In this document: piece after piece, positions 8,607 through 18,425 of the stretch
Position numbering within the stretch: position 1 is the first letter of the stretch
Layout: each line of letters opens with the position of its first letter
Source: Akkermansia sp.
Lineage (GTDB): Bacteria > Verrucomicrobiota > Verrucomicrobiia > Verrucomicrobiales > Akkermansiaceae
Length of the DNA: 64,000 nucleotides
Direction: 5' to 3'
Assembly: GCA_017555205.1 (NCBI GenBank)
Contig: JAFZGW010000013.1
Coordinates: 62,001-126,000, forward strand
Translations under genes and position numbers: made by a program
Notes under the pieces: generated by a model
Database searches by the model: none
The model's input: the letters and a program-made list of their open reading frames with translations, nothing else
What the model was told of the DNA's origin: nothing

Positions 8607-9532
8607 TATCCGAAAAGAGGGGTTGAGTAATAACGATCTGCGCTATCGGGAAGGATGGCTACAATTGTCTTGCCTATCATGTTGGCTCGCCGAGCTATTT
8701 GTGTAGCAGCATATAGTGCCGCACCGGAGGAAATTCCCACCAGTATTCCGTCGCACTGAGCCAGTTCGCGGGCTGTGGTAAAGGGCGTGTTGTTATCCAC
8801 CGGTATAATTTCATCGCAAATACTCAGCTCCAGTACCGGCGGTATGAAATTTGCTCCGATTCCCTGAATGGCGTGAGGGGCAGCTTTTCCTTCGGTCAAA
8901 AGTGGGGACTCTGCCGGTTCTACACCAATGACTTTCACCTCCGGATTCATTTCTTTCAGATATTTACCCGTACCGGTGATGGTGCCACCGGTACCTATGC
9001 CGATAACAACTGCATCCACGCCACCTTGCGTATCTTTCCATATTTCCGGGCCGGTCGTTGCATAATGCGCAGCAGCATTTGCCGGGTTGGAGAATTGGCC
9101 GGCGATGATAGAGCCGGGAATGGACTCATGCAGCTCCTCTGCCTTTCGCAGAGACCCGACCATGCCTTCTTCTGCCGGTGTAAGTACTATTTCCGCCCCG
9201 TACGCTTTCAAAATATTACGGCGCTCTACGCTCATGCTCTCAGGCATGACCATTATAGCACGGTACCCGCGGGTTGCTGCCAATGCGGCCAGACCAATGC
9301 CGGTATTACCACTGGTGGGTTCTATAATGGTGCCTCCTTTTTGTAATCGGCCCTTGGACTCTGCATCTTGTATGATAGACAACGCAGCGCGGTCTTTCAC
9401 TGACCCTGTAGGGTTCAGATATTCGAGCTTGACTAGCAATCTGGCTTGTAGGTCGTGGCGCTGATTGTAGTTCACCGGTTCCAGCAGGGGGGTGTTGCCG
9501 ATAATTGTGCTTATGGAGTTGTGTATACTCAT
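8606..9532 (-). CDS. cysK: cysteine synthase A (O-acetylserine sulfhydrylase)
   Basis: A 308-residue PLP enzyme making cysteine from O-acetylserine and sulfide. The PLP lysine is Lys46 in NPTGSVKDRA. The substrate loop EPTSGNTGIGL is at about 71-81, and the phosphate-binding GIGTGGTITGTGKYL and the C-terminal GISSGAA are intact. The length is normal. The ATG follows AGGGA by eight bases, one of the few host genes here with a possible ribosome-binding site. It is first in an operon with thiE and thiM. No -35/-10 pair of the local type was found upstream, and no TPP riboswitch core is visible. Confidence 0.95.
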   Translation of the reverse strand: MSIHNSISTIIGNTPLLEPVNYNQRHDLQARLLVKLEYLNPTGSVKDRAALSIIQDAESKGRLQKGGTIIEPTSGNTGIGLAALAATRGYRAIMVMPESMSVERRNILKAYGAEIVLTPAEEGMVGSLRKAEELHESIPGSIIAGQFSNPANAAAHYATTGPEIWKDTQGGVDAVVIGIGTGGTITGTGKYLKEMNPEVKVIGVEPAESPLLTEGKAAPHAIQGIGANFIPPVLELSICDEIIPVDNNTPFTTARELAQCDGILVGISSGAALYAATQIARRANMIGKTIVAILPDSADRYYSTPLFG

Positions 9533-9610
9533 GAGTGATTTCCCTATTTTATCCTGCTTGTCAAGTCCTGCCGGAATTGTAAACTTTTTGCCGAATTGTC
9601 TTCTTACAGC

Positions 9611-9638
9611 TTGACACCAACCGTTAGAATGCTAGAAT
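9611..9638 (+). promoter_or_regulatory. promoter of the moxR operon
   Basis: TTGACA at 9611-9616, 16 bases, TAGAAT at 9633-9638. The moxR ATG at 9657 is 18 bases further on, with no Shine-Dalgarno sequence between. Confidence 0.75.
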
Positions 9639-9656
9639 GATACAAAAATTATAGAT

Positions 9657-10628
9657 ATGGAAGAGACACCTGAAGAAACATGGAACAGATTGCAGGCTAT
9701 CATCAGCGATATCCGCAGAGAAACGGCTCGCGTTATTGTGGGGCAGCAATCCGTTGTGGAGCAGATGCTTGCCGCTCTATTGTGCCGTGGTCACAGTCTT
9801 CTTGTGGGGGTGCCCGGTCTGGCAAAAACTCTGCTGGTGTCTACGCTTGGTCAGGTTTTAGGACTGGATTTTCGGCGAATCCAATTTACCCCGGATTTAA
9901 TGCCGTCTGACATAGTGGGCAGCGAGATTCTGCAAGGGAGTCTTGAGGGGGCTCGCCGTTTTGAGTTTGTTCCGGGACCGGTTTTCACCAATTTGCTTTT
10001 AGCAGACGAAATAAACCGAACTCCGCCCAAAACTCAGGCGGCTCTGCTGGAGGCTATGCAGGAAAAACAAGTCACAGTCGCCGGCACAACTCGCAACCTT
10101 GGCGAACCGTTCATTGTCTATGCTACTCAGAACCCCGTCGAGCACGAAGGCACATACCCGCTGCCTGAAGCTCAGCTCGACCGTTTCTTTTTTCAAATCA
10201 ATATCAAGTATCCGGATTTGGCTGAAGAAGAGGAGATATTGCGACGCACATCCGGCATGACTATGCCAACGGCGCAAACTCTGCTTAGTGCTGATGATGT
10301 ATTGGCTCTGCAGCGCGCTGTTGTATCTGTTCCTGTCCCCGATGATATATACACAAAGATTGTGCATTTGGTACAGAGTACCCGCCCAGAGAATCCGCAG
10401 GCTCCTGATATGGTTCGGCGCTATGTAGCTTGCGGTGCCGGCCCTCGTGCGGGGCAGTGCTTGGTAGCCGCCGCGCGTGCTATGGCCATGCTGCGTGGTA
10501 AGGTCAGTGTGAGCGAGCAAGAACTGAAATCCGTTTTGCACCCGGTGCTGCGCCACAGGCTTATTCCCAATTATACTGCTACAGGTGAGGGGGTGAGTAT
10601 GGAAAAAGTTATTGACAGTCTCTTGTAA
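9657..10628 (+). CDS. moxR: MoxR-family AAA+ ATPase
   Basis: A 323-residue cytosolic AAA+ ATPase. Walker A is GVPGLAKT at residues 51-58 and Walker B is LLADEINR near 114-121, followed by PPKTQAALLEAMQE and the sensor region YATQNPVEHEGTYPLPEAQLDRF. MoxR proteins act with von Willebrand A proteins as chaperones for metal insertion or complex assembly, often in envelope stress. It leads a six-gene operon of DUF58, vWA and membrane proteins, the classic setting for the family. The precise client cannot be read from the sequence. Confidence 0.93.
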   Translation: MEETPEETWNRLQAIISDIRRETARVIVGQQSVVEQMLAALLCRGHSLLVGVPGLAKTLLVSTLGQVLGLDFRRIQFTPDLMPSDIVGSEILQGSLEGARRFEFVPGPVFTNLLLADEINRTPPKTQAALLEAMQEKQVTVAGTTRNLGEPFIVYATQNPVEHEGTYPLPEAQLDRFFFQINIKYPDLAEEEEILRRTSGMTMPTAQTLLSADDVLALQRAVVSVPVPDDIYTKIVHLVQSTRPENPQAPDMVRRYVACGAGPRAGQCLVAAARAMAMLRGKVSVSEQELKSVLHPVLRHRLIPNYTATGEGVSMEKVIDSLL

Positions 10629-10640
10629 TTGAATCCTCGT

Positions 10641-11519
10641 ATGGGGCAAGCTCCTACTATCCTGCGTCCTGAAGACATGGCTCGCTTGGCGAACTATCGC
10701 TTTGCGGTGCGCATGATGGCCGAAGGATGGTTAAATGGGCGCCACCGGGCGAGGGGGCGCGGCAGTAGTAGCGATTTCCTTGAATACCGAGCATACGCGC
10801 CGGGTGATGATGCGAAATTGCTTGATTGGCGTGTGTTTGCTCGAACCGACCGCTTGCAATTGCGTACATTTGAGCACGAAACTCATCTGGAATGTCATCT
10901 TTTTGTTGACAGTTCCGCCTCGATGGCTTTTCGAGAATACGCATCCATCAGTAAGTTACAGTATGCCAGTCATTTTGCTGCATGTGTAGCGTGGCTTGTT
11001 GTGCGGGGGCATGACCGTGTAGCCCTGCAACTTTTCGATGAAAAGGTGCGGCATTTTGTGCAACCCGGTACTACGGCTGCACATCTCAATCGCTGCCTGA
11101 GCTTACTTGAGCACAATACCGCCGGTGGTCACACAGATTTGCCGCAGGCTCTTGGGCGTTCTAAGGGGCTGATTCAACGTCCGGTCACCTTGATGATAGT
11201 AAGCGATTTCTTGTGTGATATGGACGCCTTGCAAGCCGCACTCAATCCGTACATCCACCTTGGTTGCAAAGTGGTTCTGGTGCAGGTGTTGGATCGTGGC
11301 GAACTTAGCCTGAGTGGGCAGGGGCTTGCTCGATTTGTTGATATGGAAAGCGGTGAGCGCATTATCTGCAATCCGGATGAATTGCGTAATATGTACAGCG
11401 AGCGCATGCGGGCTGTTCAGCAGCGCATGCAGGCTATGTGCGTAGCTCGTGGCATGCTATACTTGTCAACCACCACCGATAGTTCCTTTTATCCTCTTTT
11501 AGATGCTCTTGCAAGATGA
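10641..11519 (+). CDS. DUF58 domain protein (vWA-like MoxR partner)
   Basis: A 292-residue soluble protein. The DUF58 signature is strong: FLEYRAYAPGDDAKLLDWR at about 46-64, followed by FARTDRLQLRTFEHE and then the vWA-like strand HLFVDSSASM with its DxSxS metal site. DUF58 proteins are nearly always encoded beside moxR and are presumed to be its direct partners. A TTG at 10629 just after the moxR stop would add four residues; the ATG at 10641 is preferred. The stop overlaps the next gene by four bases. Confidence 0.88.
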   Translation: MGQAPTILRPEDMARLANYRFAVRMMAEGWLNGRHRARGRGSSSDFLEYRAYAPGDDAKLLDWRVFARTDRLQLRTFEHETHLECHLFVDSSASMAFREYASISKLQYASHFAACVAWLVVRGHDRVALQLFDEKVRHFVQPGTTAAHLNRCLSLLEHNTAGGHTDLPQALGRSKGLIQRPVTLMIVSDFLCDMDALQAALNPYIHLGCKVVLVQVLDRGELSLSGQGLARFVDMESGERIICNPDELRNMYSERMRAVQQRMQAMCVARGMLYLSTTTDSSFYPLLDALAR

Positions 11520-13555
11520 CTATCAGCTTTGACAATCCGAATTGGTGGCTTCTGTGCGTGGTACCGATACCTATATTGGTGCACTTGGTGGCGCGTACAC
11601 GCCCGGCGGAGCGCCTATTCAGCTCCATTGCGCTGCTGCGTGAGCTGGTGCGTTTGCAGAGCAGTCGCACGCGTCCGAAAGATTGGCTACTGTTACTTTT
11701 GCGTACATTGCTATGCGGGTGTCTTGCCGGGGTATTTTTGCTGCCGAATTTAGGTGGAGGAGCAGATGGAGAAGGCGGGCGCGCTCTGGTGTTGGTTCTT
11801 GATAACACGGCTTCAATGGGAGCTGCCGATGGTCAGCAGGTCCGTATGAATAGAGCTTTGAGCATGGCTCAGGCTGCTGTTCAGAATCTCGCTCCGCATG
11901 ATTTAGTAAATCTTGTAACGCTGGCCGGGTATCCGCGTTTCGTTTTTGAACGTCCGGAAAGTGCTCGCCCATTGATTGTGAGAGAGCTCGCGCGAACAGC
12001 AAGTCAACCGGCCGCCGCGGCTGATGTTTCGGCCGCCTTGCAAGCAGCGTGCTCGCAGGTGGATAATTTGCCTGATGGTGTTAACGGGCTTGTTCTCCTT
12101 ATATCTGATTTTCAATCAGATACGATGAAGGAGGCCGTTGCCGCAATTGAGAATAAGGCTTCAATCCGTTGTGTAAATGTCGCTCAGACCACCGCCGTGG
12201 AGAATACGGCGCTGACGGCTATGACGCTTACGCCGGCCCGACCGTTGCCCGGCCAAAAGGTCACCCTTACCGTAACCTTGCAACATTGGCAAGGTGCTGT
12301 GGCGCGAGAGGGGGCTCAGCCCTTGAGCGTTTCTGTCAATGCCGGTAATCTGAGATTATCGCAGCCCTGTGAACTGGACCGGGGTAAACAAAAAAAAGTA
12401 CAATTTGAGCTAACTGCTCCATCGACTCCCGGCGATTGGGTGCTTACTGCTCAGACTGAGCCGGACGCATATCCCGAGGACAATACCCGCAATCTTGTCG
12501 TTCCGGTTGCTGATAAACTGGATTGCCTAGCCATAGCAACGGATCGAGTTCAGCTGGGATTTATGCTGCGAGCGCTTGAGAATACGCCATTCCTGCGGAC
12601 ACTCTATCTGCCGTCTATGCCGGAGACTGCGGCCGACTTTGTTGTATGGCATTCACCCACACTGGCAGATGTTCCGTCTATTCGTGCACGCCAGGCTGCC
12701 GGAGAAACGGTGCTGATAGTGCCCGACTTTGAAAAAGATACAGCGTTGTTGCCATTGTTGAGCGGGAAGGACGGCTGTATAGCCGGGGAACTTCGCAACG
12801 ATGGCGGAAACTGGAAAGTGGATTTTGTTGCAACGGATGACCCTTCTTTCTCACTTTTTGAGCGAGCAGCCCTTGAAAATCTGGGAAATGCCGGAATCTA
12901 TCGAAGACTAGGTGCGGATTTATCCTCAGCCGCAGCCGGTGCTGAAGTGCTCATTCAATATCGTAAGGAGTCAGCCGATTCGGTACCCGTTCCGGCGTTG
13001 CTGCGCAAACCAATGGGGCGTGGTGAACTGCTTATTTGGAACATGCCGGTGACAGCCCGTGACAGTCGGCAGGGATTTTCTCCGCTGTATCTTCCGCTGG
13101 TGGCCGAGCAGCTTTTGCAAGCTCGCGGCACTTCCGATGAGGCTGAGCCTGTGGCCGGCCAAGATTACTTGCAAATTACTATTCCTTCCGGGGTGGACGT
13201 AGCTGAACTGCGTCTGTTGGCAGCAGACGGCACAGAATGCCCGTTGGTGTTTCAGGGGGTGGTAGCGCGTAGTGAGCAACCAGCCGTTCCCGGTGTGTAT
13301 CGCTGGGTAGCCGGCGATACAGAATTGCAAACCGTGGCTGTTAATTTTCCCCGCGAGGAGTCAGACCTTCGCTCATTCTCGCCCAATGGTTCGGTTTATG
13401 TTCAGAATGCCCATAGTGAAACTCAAATCAGCAGCTTTGGCGGGCGTGTGGCACTTTGGCCGTTCTTATTGGCTGCGGCATTCATATTTTTTGTGGTAGA
13501 ATCGCTTATCTGCCGCAAACCCGCTGAACACACTAAAAGCGATTTATTGCCATGA
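11516..13555 (+). CDS. BatA-like membrane protein with vWA domain
   Basis: A 679-residue protein. Two membrane helices lie near residues 9-25 and 57-78, in the N-terminal arrangement found in BatA-type proteins (FDNPNWW, then a short loop and RPKDWLLLLLR). A vWA domain follows with its metal site DNTASM at 96-101. The middle is a long, probably periplasmic beta-rich region, and a last helix lies near 645-665 before a basic tail. It is probably an inner-membrane platform for the MoxR/DUF58 pair. Starts and stops overlap both neighbours by four bases. Confidence 0.82.
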   Translation: MTISFDNPNWWLLCVVPIPILVHLVARTRPAERLFSSIALLRELVRLQSSRTRPKDWLLLLLRTLLCGCLAGVFLLPNLGGGADGEGGRALVLVLDNTASMGAADGQQVRMNRALSMAQAAVQNLAPHDLVNLVTLAGYPRFVFERPESARPLIVRELARTASQPAAAADVSAALQAACSQVDNLPDGVNGLVLLISDFQSDTMKEAVAAIENKASIRCVNVAQTTAVENTALTAMTLTPARPLPGQKVTLTVTLQHWQGAVAREGAQPLSVSVNAGNLRLSQPCELDRGKQKKVQFELTAPSTPGDWVLTAQTEPDAYPEDNTRNLVVPVADKLDCLAIATDRVQLGFMLRALENTPFLRTLYLPSMPETAADFVVWHSPTLADVPSIRARQAAGETVLIVPDFEKDTALLPLLSGKDGCIAGELRNDGGNWKVDFVATDDPSFSLFERAALENLGNAGIYRRLGADLSSAAAGAEVLIQYRKESADSVPVPALLRKPMGRGELLIWNMPVTARDSRQGFSPLYLPLVAEQLLQARGTSDEAEPVAGQDYLQITIPSGVDVAELRLLAADGTECPLVFQGVVARSEQPAVPGVYRWVAGDTELQTVAVNFPREESDLRSFSPNGSVYVQNAHSETQISSFGGRVALWPFLLAAAFIFFVVESLICRKPAEHTKSDLLP

Positions 13556-15744
13556 TGTTACAACCTATTATTCCTCTGCCTGTGCTGGTTCCTGCCGCTG
13601 TTATGGTGGTGGTGGCAGTCCTTTGGCTGAGTATTGTGGCAAGTCGCGGGCTGGGGCGAGTTTGGAGAATCATTTGTTGTTTTCTCAATTCGTTAGCAGC
13701 ATTGGTCGGTCTTGCTTTATTGTTTAACCCCGGTCACATTGAGCAGCGCCCGTCACCGAATGCACCGGTCTGGCTTGTCGCGGCAGATGTTTCGCAATCA
13801 ATGTCGGCGCCCGTTACGGATGATTCGCAGGCTGAGCCCCGCTCGGCTGTGGCAGCTCGTGTGGTGCGGCAATTGGCCGAGTTTCAGGGGCGCGATGTAC
13901 GCTGGGTTGCATTGGCGGATTCCGCCGTTCATTGTACTTCCGCAGAAGACTTGGCCAATTACCCGGCACAGGGTAACGGGTCGGCGGTGATGGCATCTTT
14001 GGCCACTTCTATAGAAACGCTGCACCGAAGCGGCAAAACTGTGGCAGGCGCTGTTCTGGTGACTGATGGGCGAGATACGCGCCCGCGAGCCCTACGGCAA
14101 CTTATGGCTCGGGCGGGGGCTGCGGGGTGCCCGGTTCATACGGTACCGTTGGGGAGCACTTGGCAAGCTGCTGATATTGCAGTGGGGGCACCTCATCCTT
14201 TTATTCAGGCTTATCCGGGAGTGCAGGCGCACCTGACTGCAACAGTGCGGGCGACTCGAATGGGCGAAAGGCAAGTGCAGGTGGAACTGTTGCAGGCGGA
14301 TGGCGTGCTGTTGCAGCAACAGACGCTCAATCTCAAGGATGGAGAACCTATTGCAGCAGATTTTTCGCTCTCAGCTCAGGCCGGTGAATATTTGGTGCGA
14401 GTGGCTGTTCAACCCGGGGAAAGTCGAGCGGATAACAATACTACGCGCATTGTGGTGCGTGAAGTTAATTCTCGAATCCGCGTTTTTCTGGCTGAAGGGG
14501 CCCCATATTGGGACAGTAAGTTTTTGGCTCAGTACCTGCGCGAACAGGCGGTTTTTGATGTACACTCGGTTCATCGACTGAGTGAAAAACGCTTCTACCA
14601 CATTAATTCAGGGGATGATGATGCTGAACCTACAGAAACACCGGATATACCTACCACGGCAGAGGCGCTGCGTGGGTATGATATCGTCGTGCTTGGTAAG
14701 GGAATGGAGCACTTGCTGGACGCCGCTGCAGCTCGGGCTCTAACTGCTTGGGTTCGAGAACAGGGCGGGATATTGGTGCTGGCTCGCGGTCGCTGTCATG
14801 CCGGGCAGCTCGACATGCTTTCGGAGCTCGAGCCATTTGTGTGGAGTACGGAACAACCGCTCACCATTCATCGCTTTCAGCCGGCTCCGGATGGGGGCAG
14901 TTGCGGCTTGTTCGGTCGTTTGCTTCCGGAGGAGAAACACCCGGTCTGGAATGAATTGCCTGAGCTTGAGGATGTAAGTGCTGTGACGGAGTTAAGGCCT
15001 CAGACGCGGGTTCTGGCTGTGGCCGCGGGAACAAATATTCCGATTTTGGGAATAATGCCCTGTGGTCTGGGGGCTGTGGCCTGTATTAATGGCGAGGGGC
15101 TTTGGAAGTGGGATTTTTATCCCGAGGCGCGTAATCACGGCAATATGTACCGTGAGTTCTGGCGCCAATTCTTGCCATGGGTTCAGACGGCGGCCGAATT
15201 TATGCCCGGTTATGACCTTTCGTTGCATGTTAATCGTGCGAATATACGCGAGGGTGAAGGCTTTACCTGTTTATTGGGCTGGCGAGGTTTGGGGCAACCG
15301 AGTGATGTGAAAGTCCGGGCTATCAACTTGTCAGATGGCAAAGTTGTGGCTGAACAGAAGACACTCCCGGTGCCTTCAACTTCATTACCGCGACGTGAGT
15401 GCACGTTTGCAGCATTGCCGCCCGGGGAGTATCTTCTGCGTGCCGAGGTGCAAGGGGGGGCCGCTCCGGAATGCCGATTAAGTGTGCGACCGCTGCCGCA
15501 AGAGCATGATAATCTTGATGCAGATGCGGAAATGCCCGCCCGAATAGCGGAAGTGACCGGTGGTATGGTGTTGCCGCCGCACCTCAGCAATGAGCTGCTC
15601 AATCGCATTTTTGCAATACCTCCCGGTGTAAGTGTTACGGAGGAGGTTTATTGCCCCTTGTGGGCCGGATGGCAGGTGCTCGCTTTCATGGTTGGGTGTC
15701 TGGGGACTGTGTGGTTTATTCGCAGAAGAAAGGGGTTGGCATGA
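13552..15744 (+). CDS. membrane vWA protein with glutamine-amidotransferase-like domain
   Basis: A 730-residue protein. Two N-terminal membrane helices (about 9-30 and 38-58) precede a vWA domain whose metal site DVSQS is at 79-83. A beta-rich segment follows (about 215-310), then a domain resembling the class-I glutamine-amidotransferase fold without an obvious catalytic triad (FLAEGAPYWDSKFLAQYL near 310, YDIVVLGKG, LTAWVREQGGILVLARG). A C-terminal helix near 700-720 ends in RRRKG. Proteins of this layout recur in MoxR operons of Planctomycetota and Verrucomicrobiota. Function is unknown beyond the operon link. Confidence 0.75.
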   Translation: MMLQPIIPLPVLVPAAVMVVVAVLWLSIVASRGLGRVWRIICCFLNSLAALVGLALLFNPGHIEQRPSPNAPVWLVAADVSQSMSAPVTDDSQAEPRSAVAARVVRQLAEFQGRDVRWVALADSAVHCTSAEDLANYPAQGNGSAVMASLATSIETLHRSGKTVAGAVLVTDGRDTRPRALRQLMARAGAAGCPVHTVPLGSTWQAADIAVGAPHPFIQAYPGVQAHLTATVRATRMGERQVQVELLQADGVLLQQQTLNLKDGEPIAADFSLSAQAGEYLVRVAVQPGESRADNNTTRIVVREVNSRIRVFLAEGAPYWDSKFLAQYLREQAVFDVHSVHRLSEKRFYHINSGDDDAEPTETPDIPTTAEALRGYDIVVLGKGMEHLLDAAAARALTAWVREQGGILVLARGRCHAGQLDMLSELEPFVWSTEQPLTIHRFQPAPDGGSCGLFGRLLPEEKHPVWNELPELEDVSAVTELRPQTRVLAVAAGTNIPILGIMPCGLGAVACINGEGLWKWDFYPEARNHGNMYREFWRQFLPWVQTAAEFMPGYDLSLHVNRANIREGEGFTCLLGWRGLGQPSDVKVRAINLSDGKVVAEQKTLPVPSTSLPRRECTFAALPPGEYLLRAEVQGGAAPECRLSVRPLPQEHDNLDADAEMPARIAEVTGGMVLPPHLSNELLNRIFAIPPGVSVTEEVYCPLWAGWQVLAFMVGCLGTVWFIRRRKGLA

Positions 15745-18422
15745 GTAGATTTCGAACAGAATTGAGACGAGTGCAACTGGCTTGTTTTGTGGCTCAGCTG
15801 GCATGTGGGTTAGGCTGGTGGCTTGCGTTCATGGTATTGGCAGCCGTGCTGGTTGCTTTGTGTGATTGGGGCTTTGTATTGAGCGAGGATGTTCGGGCTC
15901 AACTGATGTACCCTGCATTGGTTCTGGGCATAGTATTGCTGGTGCCTGTATTGTGGCGCGCTGTGGCGGCAACTTTTCGTCTGCCTGCCGAGCTGGATGC
16001 GCTAAATGATGACCCACGGCTCACCATTAGCAGTGCGCTGAAGCTGCCGAAACAGAAAGAAGGAGGCTTGACTGATTGGTTGACCGGTCAGGCTTTGAAA
16101 CAAGCTGCGGCAGCAGTGCGTTGTTCTCGCTCACATTACCCGGTGCTTCGTCGTTGGCTGTTTGCTCTGCTTGTGCCGGTGATAACTATCTCTGTTCTCC
16201 TTGGGGTATATAGTATTGCTCCCGGTGCATTCAGCACATTAACCGCTAGGTTATTGCAGCCTCATGAGGATGTTCCGCCCTATTCTCAATATCGTTTTGT
16301 GCTTACACCATCACAGCCCCAAGTTTATTTTGGTGAAGATATAGCACTTTCCTGCCGTGTGGAGGGAGAACCTGAGCCAGGGGCGCTTTGTTTGCTGATG
16401 CGCGCTGAAGGCATGCCTGTGCAAACTCTGCCTGTTTTTGTGGCGCAAGATGGTAGTTATCAGCGTGTTCTGGAGAATGTGACAGCGCCTTGTGAGGTCG
16501 CATTTGCCACGCTGAACGGCCGGGCTCGCAGTCACTTCATCCCTATACAAGTGAACTATAGCCCACGGATTCTCGCCGGTAGGGTAACTATTACACCGCT
16601 CCCCTATACCGGCGAACCCGCGCGTGAACTCACGCTGGGTGGCAGCGAAATCAGCGTGCCGGATGGCGGCTCCATCAGCATTGAATTGCAGTGCAGTTGC
16701 GATATCGTGAGCGGTAGCGCATATTTTACGCCTGCTGATGAACAAGAGCCTCAGGCGGTTCCCGCTCGGGCACAAGCAGATAAATTACAGGTAAGCATGA
16801 GCTTGCGTAAGCCCGGGACTCTTTCATTGCAAGTGAAGGATGCCGCCGGGCGCGAGGCTGACTCACCCGTGCATGTTCGACTGGCCGTTTTGCCGGATTC
16901 TCCGCCGAATGTCAGCATCGAGTCTCCTGAAGACGGCTCTTATCTTGTAGCGGGAGAGCCGCTGAAAGTTATACTGCGTGCGGAAGATGATTATGCACTC
17001 AATAGGCTTACGTTCTTCAAAGCCATTGCTCCCTATCGCCAGCATGGACTAAGTGAATTGCAGGGGCGCCCACGAAATCAGACCGTTACTCATAGCTATG
17101 ATACCTCCGCTCTGGGACTGAAACCGGGGGATGAGCTTGAGTTGCGTGCCGAGGTCGGGGATGATAACCCCTTCCGCTTTAACATCGTCTCCAGTCCGAC
17201 AACTCATGTTAAAATTATTTCCTCGCAGGAATATGTCGAAATTTTGCGCATAGAAGTTACTTACGATGAGTTTTTAAGCCGCTATGAACAATTAACTGAA
17301 TCATTGGCTCAGGTTGCAACGGCATTGAAGTCCAGAGATGCTGCCGCAGCTCGTTCTGCTATGGAATCCGCGCACGAAATAGCTCAAACCTTAGCTAAAG
17401 ATTTTCCGATATTCGATATGGACGGTACCCTATCGGAGCTGTCCGGCAAGATTGCTGCGGTATTGGCTGAAAATCTTGCTGTATTGTCAACACTCAGTGA
17501 AGCAAGTTCTGAACAGGAACGAAATGCGGCTTACGAGCACATGCTCAGTAAATTAGGCGATTTGAGCGGTACACTGGCAGAGCAAGAGCAGCAAGCGCGT
17601 GAACTCGCGTTGCTGGTACGCGCGCAAGAGGTTCAGATTCGCTTTGTCGAGCTGGTTCGGCAACAGGAGCAACTGGTGAGCCTTTATCGCCGATTTATGG
17701 AAGAATATGGCGCAGCCTCGACTTCCGAACCAGGAAAATTGGAAGGTTTGGGCGGCGAGCAAGCTATGATGATGCAGGAGTATGTGGAATGGGAGGAAGC
17801 CCTCAGTCCGCTGCTTGCTGAGCTGGGGCAGCATGAGAGCCTGCTTTCTATGTATCAGATGGTGTTTGCCATGCGGCATGCTTGTGAACAGGTCGGGGTA
17901 GAGGGGCTCATGGACCAGGCTGTCGCGGAAAGTGTGGCACACCACCCGGCAAATGCTCATTCTTATGCTGCTCAGGCATTGGACGGTATGCAAAAATTGC
18001 TGCAAAATGAGTGTTCGAGCGGCTCGTGCAGTAGTGCTGCTCAGCAGTGCCGCGATTCCATGTCGGCCGCTGCGGGGAATACTCTTCAACAGTTGCTTGA
18101 TGCGATGCAGCGACGGCGTGGTTCAAATAGCTCCGGGGGCACAAACGCAACTTCCGGCAGCGGTCGTTCTGCGATATCGGGTGTTACCGGTGAGCGTCTG
18201 CTGGGACCTGCTCGCAATCGCTTGCAGCGGCGTTCCCGTATGGGGACTTCAACCGCGCCGGGCGGCAACTCTTCCACCCAAGGAGCCGGCAATAGGCTCC
18301 ATAGGCATCAAACTCGCCCCATTGGCACCCCCGGGGCTGATTCCCCAACTTACCGAGAGTCCGATACGGAAATGGTGCCTGCCGGTTATCGGGATGCCGT
18401 GCGTTCTTATTTCTCCTATTGA
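15741..18422 (+). CDS. large DUF4175-like membrane protein
   Basis: An 893-residue protein with two or three helices in the first 80 residues and another near 140-160. A beta-rich, Ig-like periplasmic part (about 170-490) and a long helical region rich in Glu, Gln and Ala (about 500-790) follow. The C-terminal 100 residues are Gly/Ser/Arg-rich low complexity and end in VPAGYRDAVRSYF, a tail I associate with DUF4175-like proteins of these operons. The frame is open further upstream, but the ATG at 15741 overlaps the preceding stop as ATGA like the other junctions here. The exact family is tentative. Confidence 0.65.
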   Translation: MSRFRTELRRVQLACFVAQLACGLGWWLAFMVLAAVLVALCDWGFVLSEDVRAQLMYPALVLGIVLLVPVLWRAVAATFRLPAELDALNDDPRLTISSALKLPKQKEGGLTDWLTGQALKQAAAAVRCSRSHYPVLRRWLFALLVPVITISVLLGVYSIAPGAFSTLTARLLQPHEDVPPYSQYRFVLTPSQPQVYFGEDIALSCRVEGEPEPGALCLLMRAEGMPVQTLPVFVAQDGSYQRVLENVTAPCEVAFATLNGRARSHFIPIQVNYSPRILAGRVTITPLPYTGEPARELTLGGSEISVPDGGSISIELQCSCDIVSGSAYFTPADEQEPQAVPARAQADKLQVSMSLRKPGTLSLQVKDAAGREADSPVHVRLAVLPDSPPNVSIESPEDGSYLVAGEPLKVILRAEDDYALNRLTFFKAIAPYRQHGLSELQGRPRNQTVTHSYDTSALGLKPGDELELRAEVGDDNPFRFNIVSSPTTHVKIISSQEYVEILRIEVTYDEFLSRYEQLTESLAQVATALKSRDAAAARSAMESAHEIAQTLAKDFPIFDMDGTLSELSGKIAAVLAENLAVLSTLSEASSEQERNAAYEHMLSKLGDLSGTLAEQEQQARELALLVRAQEVQIRFVELVRQQEQLVSLYRRFMEEYGAASTSEPGKLEGLGGEQAMMMQEYVEWEEALSPLLAELGQHESLLSMYQMVFAMRHACEQVGVEGLMDQAVAESVAHHPANAHSYAAQALDGMQKLLQNECSSGSCSSAAQQCRDSMSAAAGNTLQQLLDAMQRRRGSNSSGGTNATSGSGRSAISGVTGERLLGPARNRLQRRSRMGTSTAPGGNSSTQGAGNRLHRHQTRPIGTPGADSPTYRESDTEMVPAGYRDAVRSYFSY

Positions 18423-18425
18423 TAT

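Noticed and set aside
9533..9656. TPP riboswitch in front of cysK-thiE-thiM
   Set aside because: The conserved CTGAGA and ACCTGA elements are absent on the minus strand.
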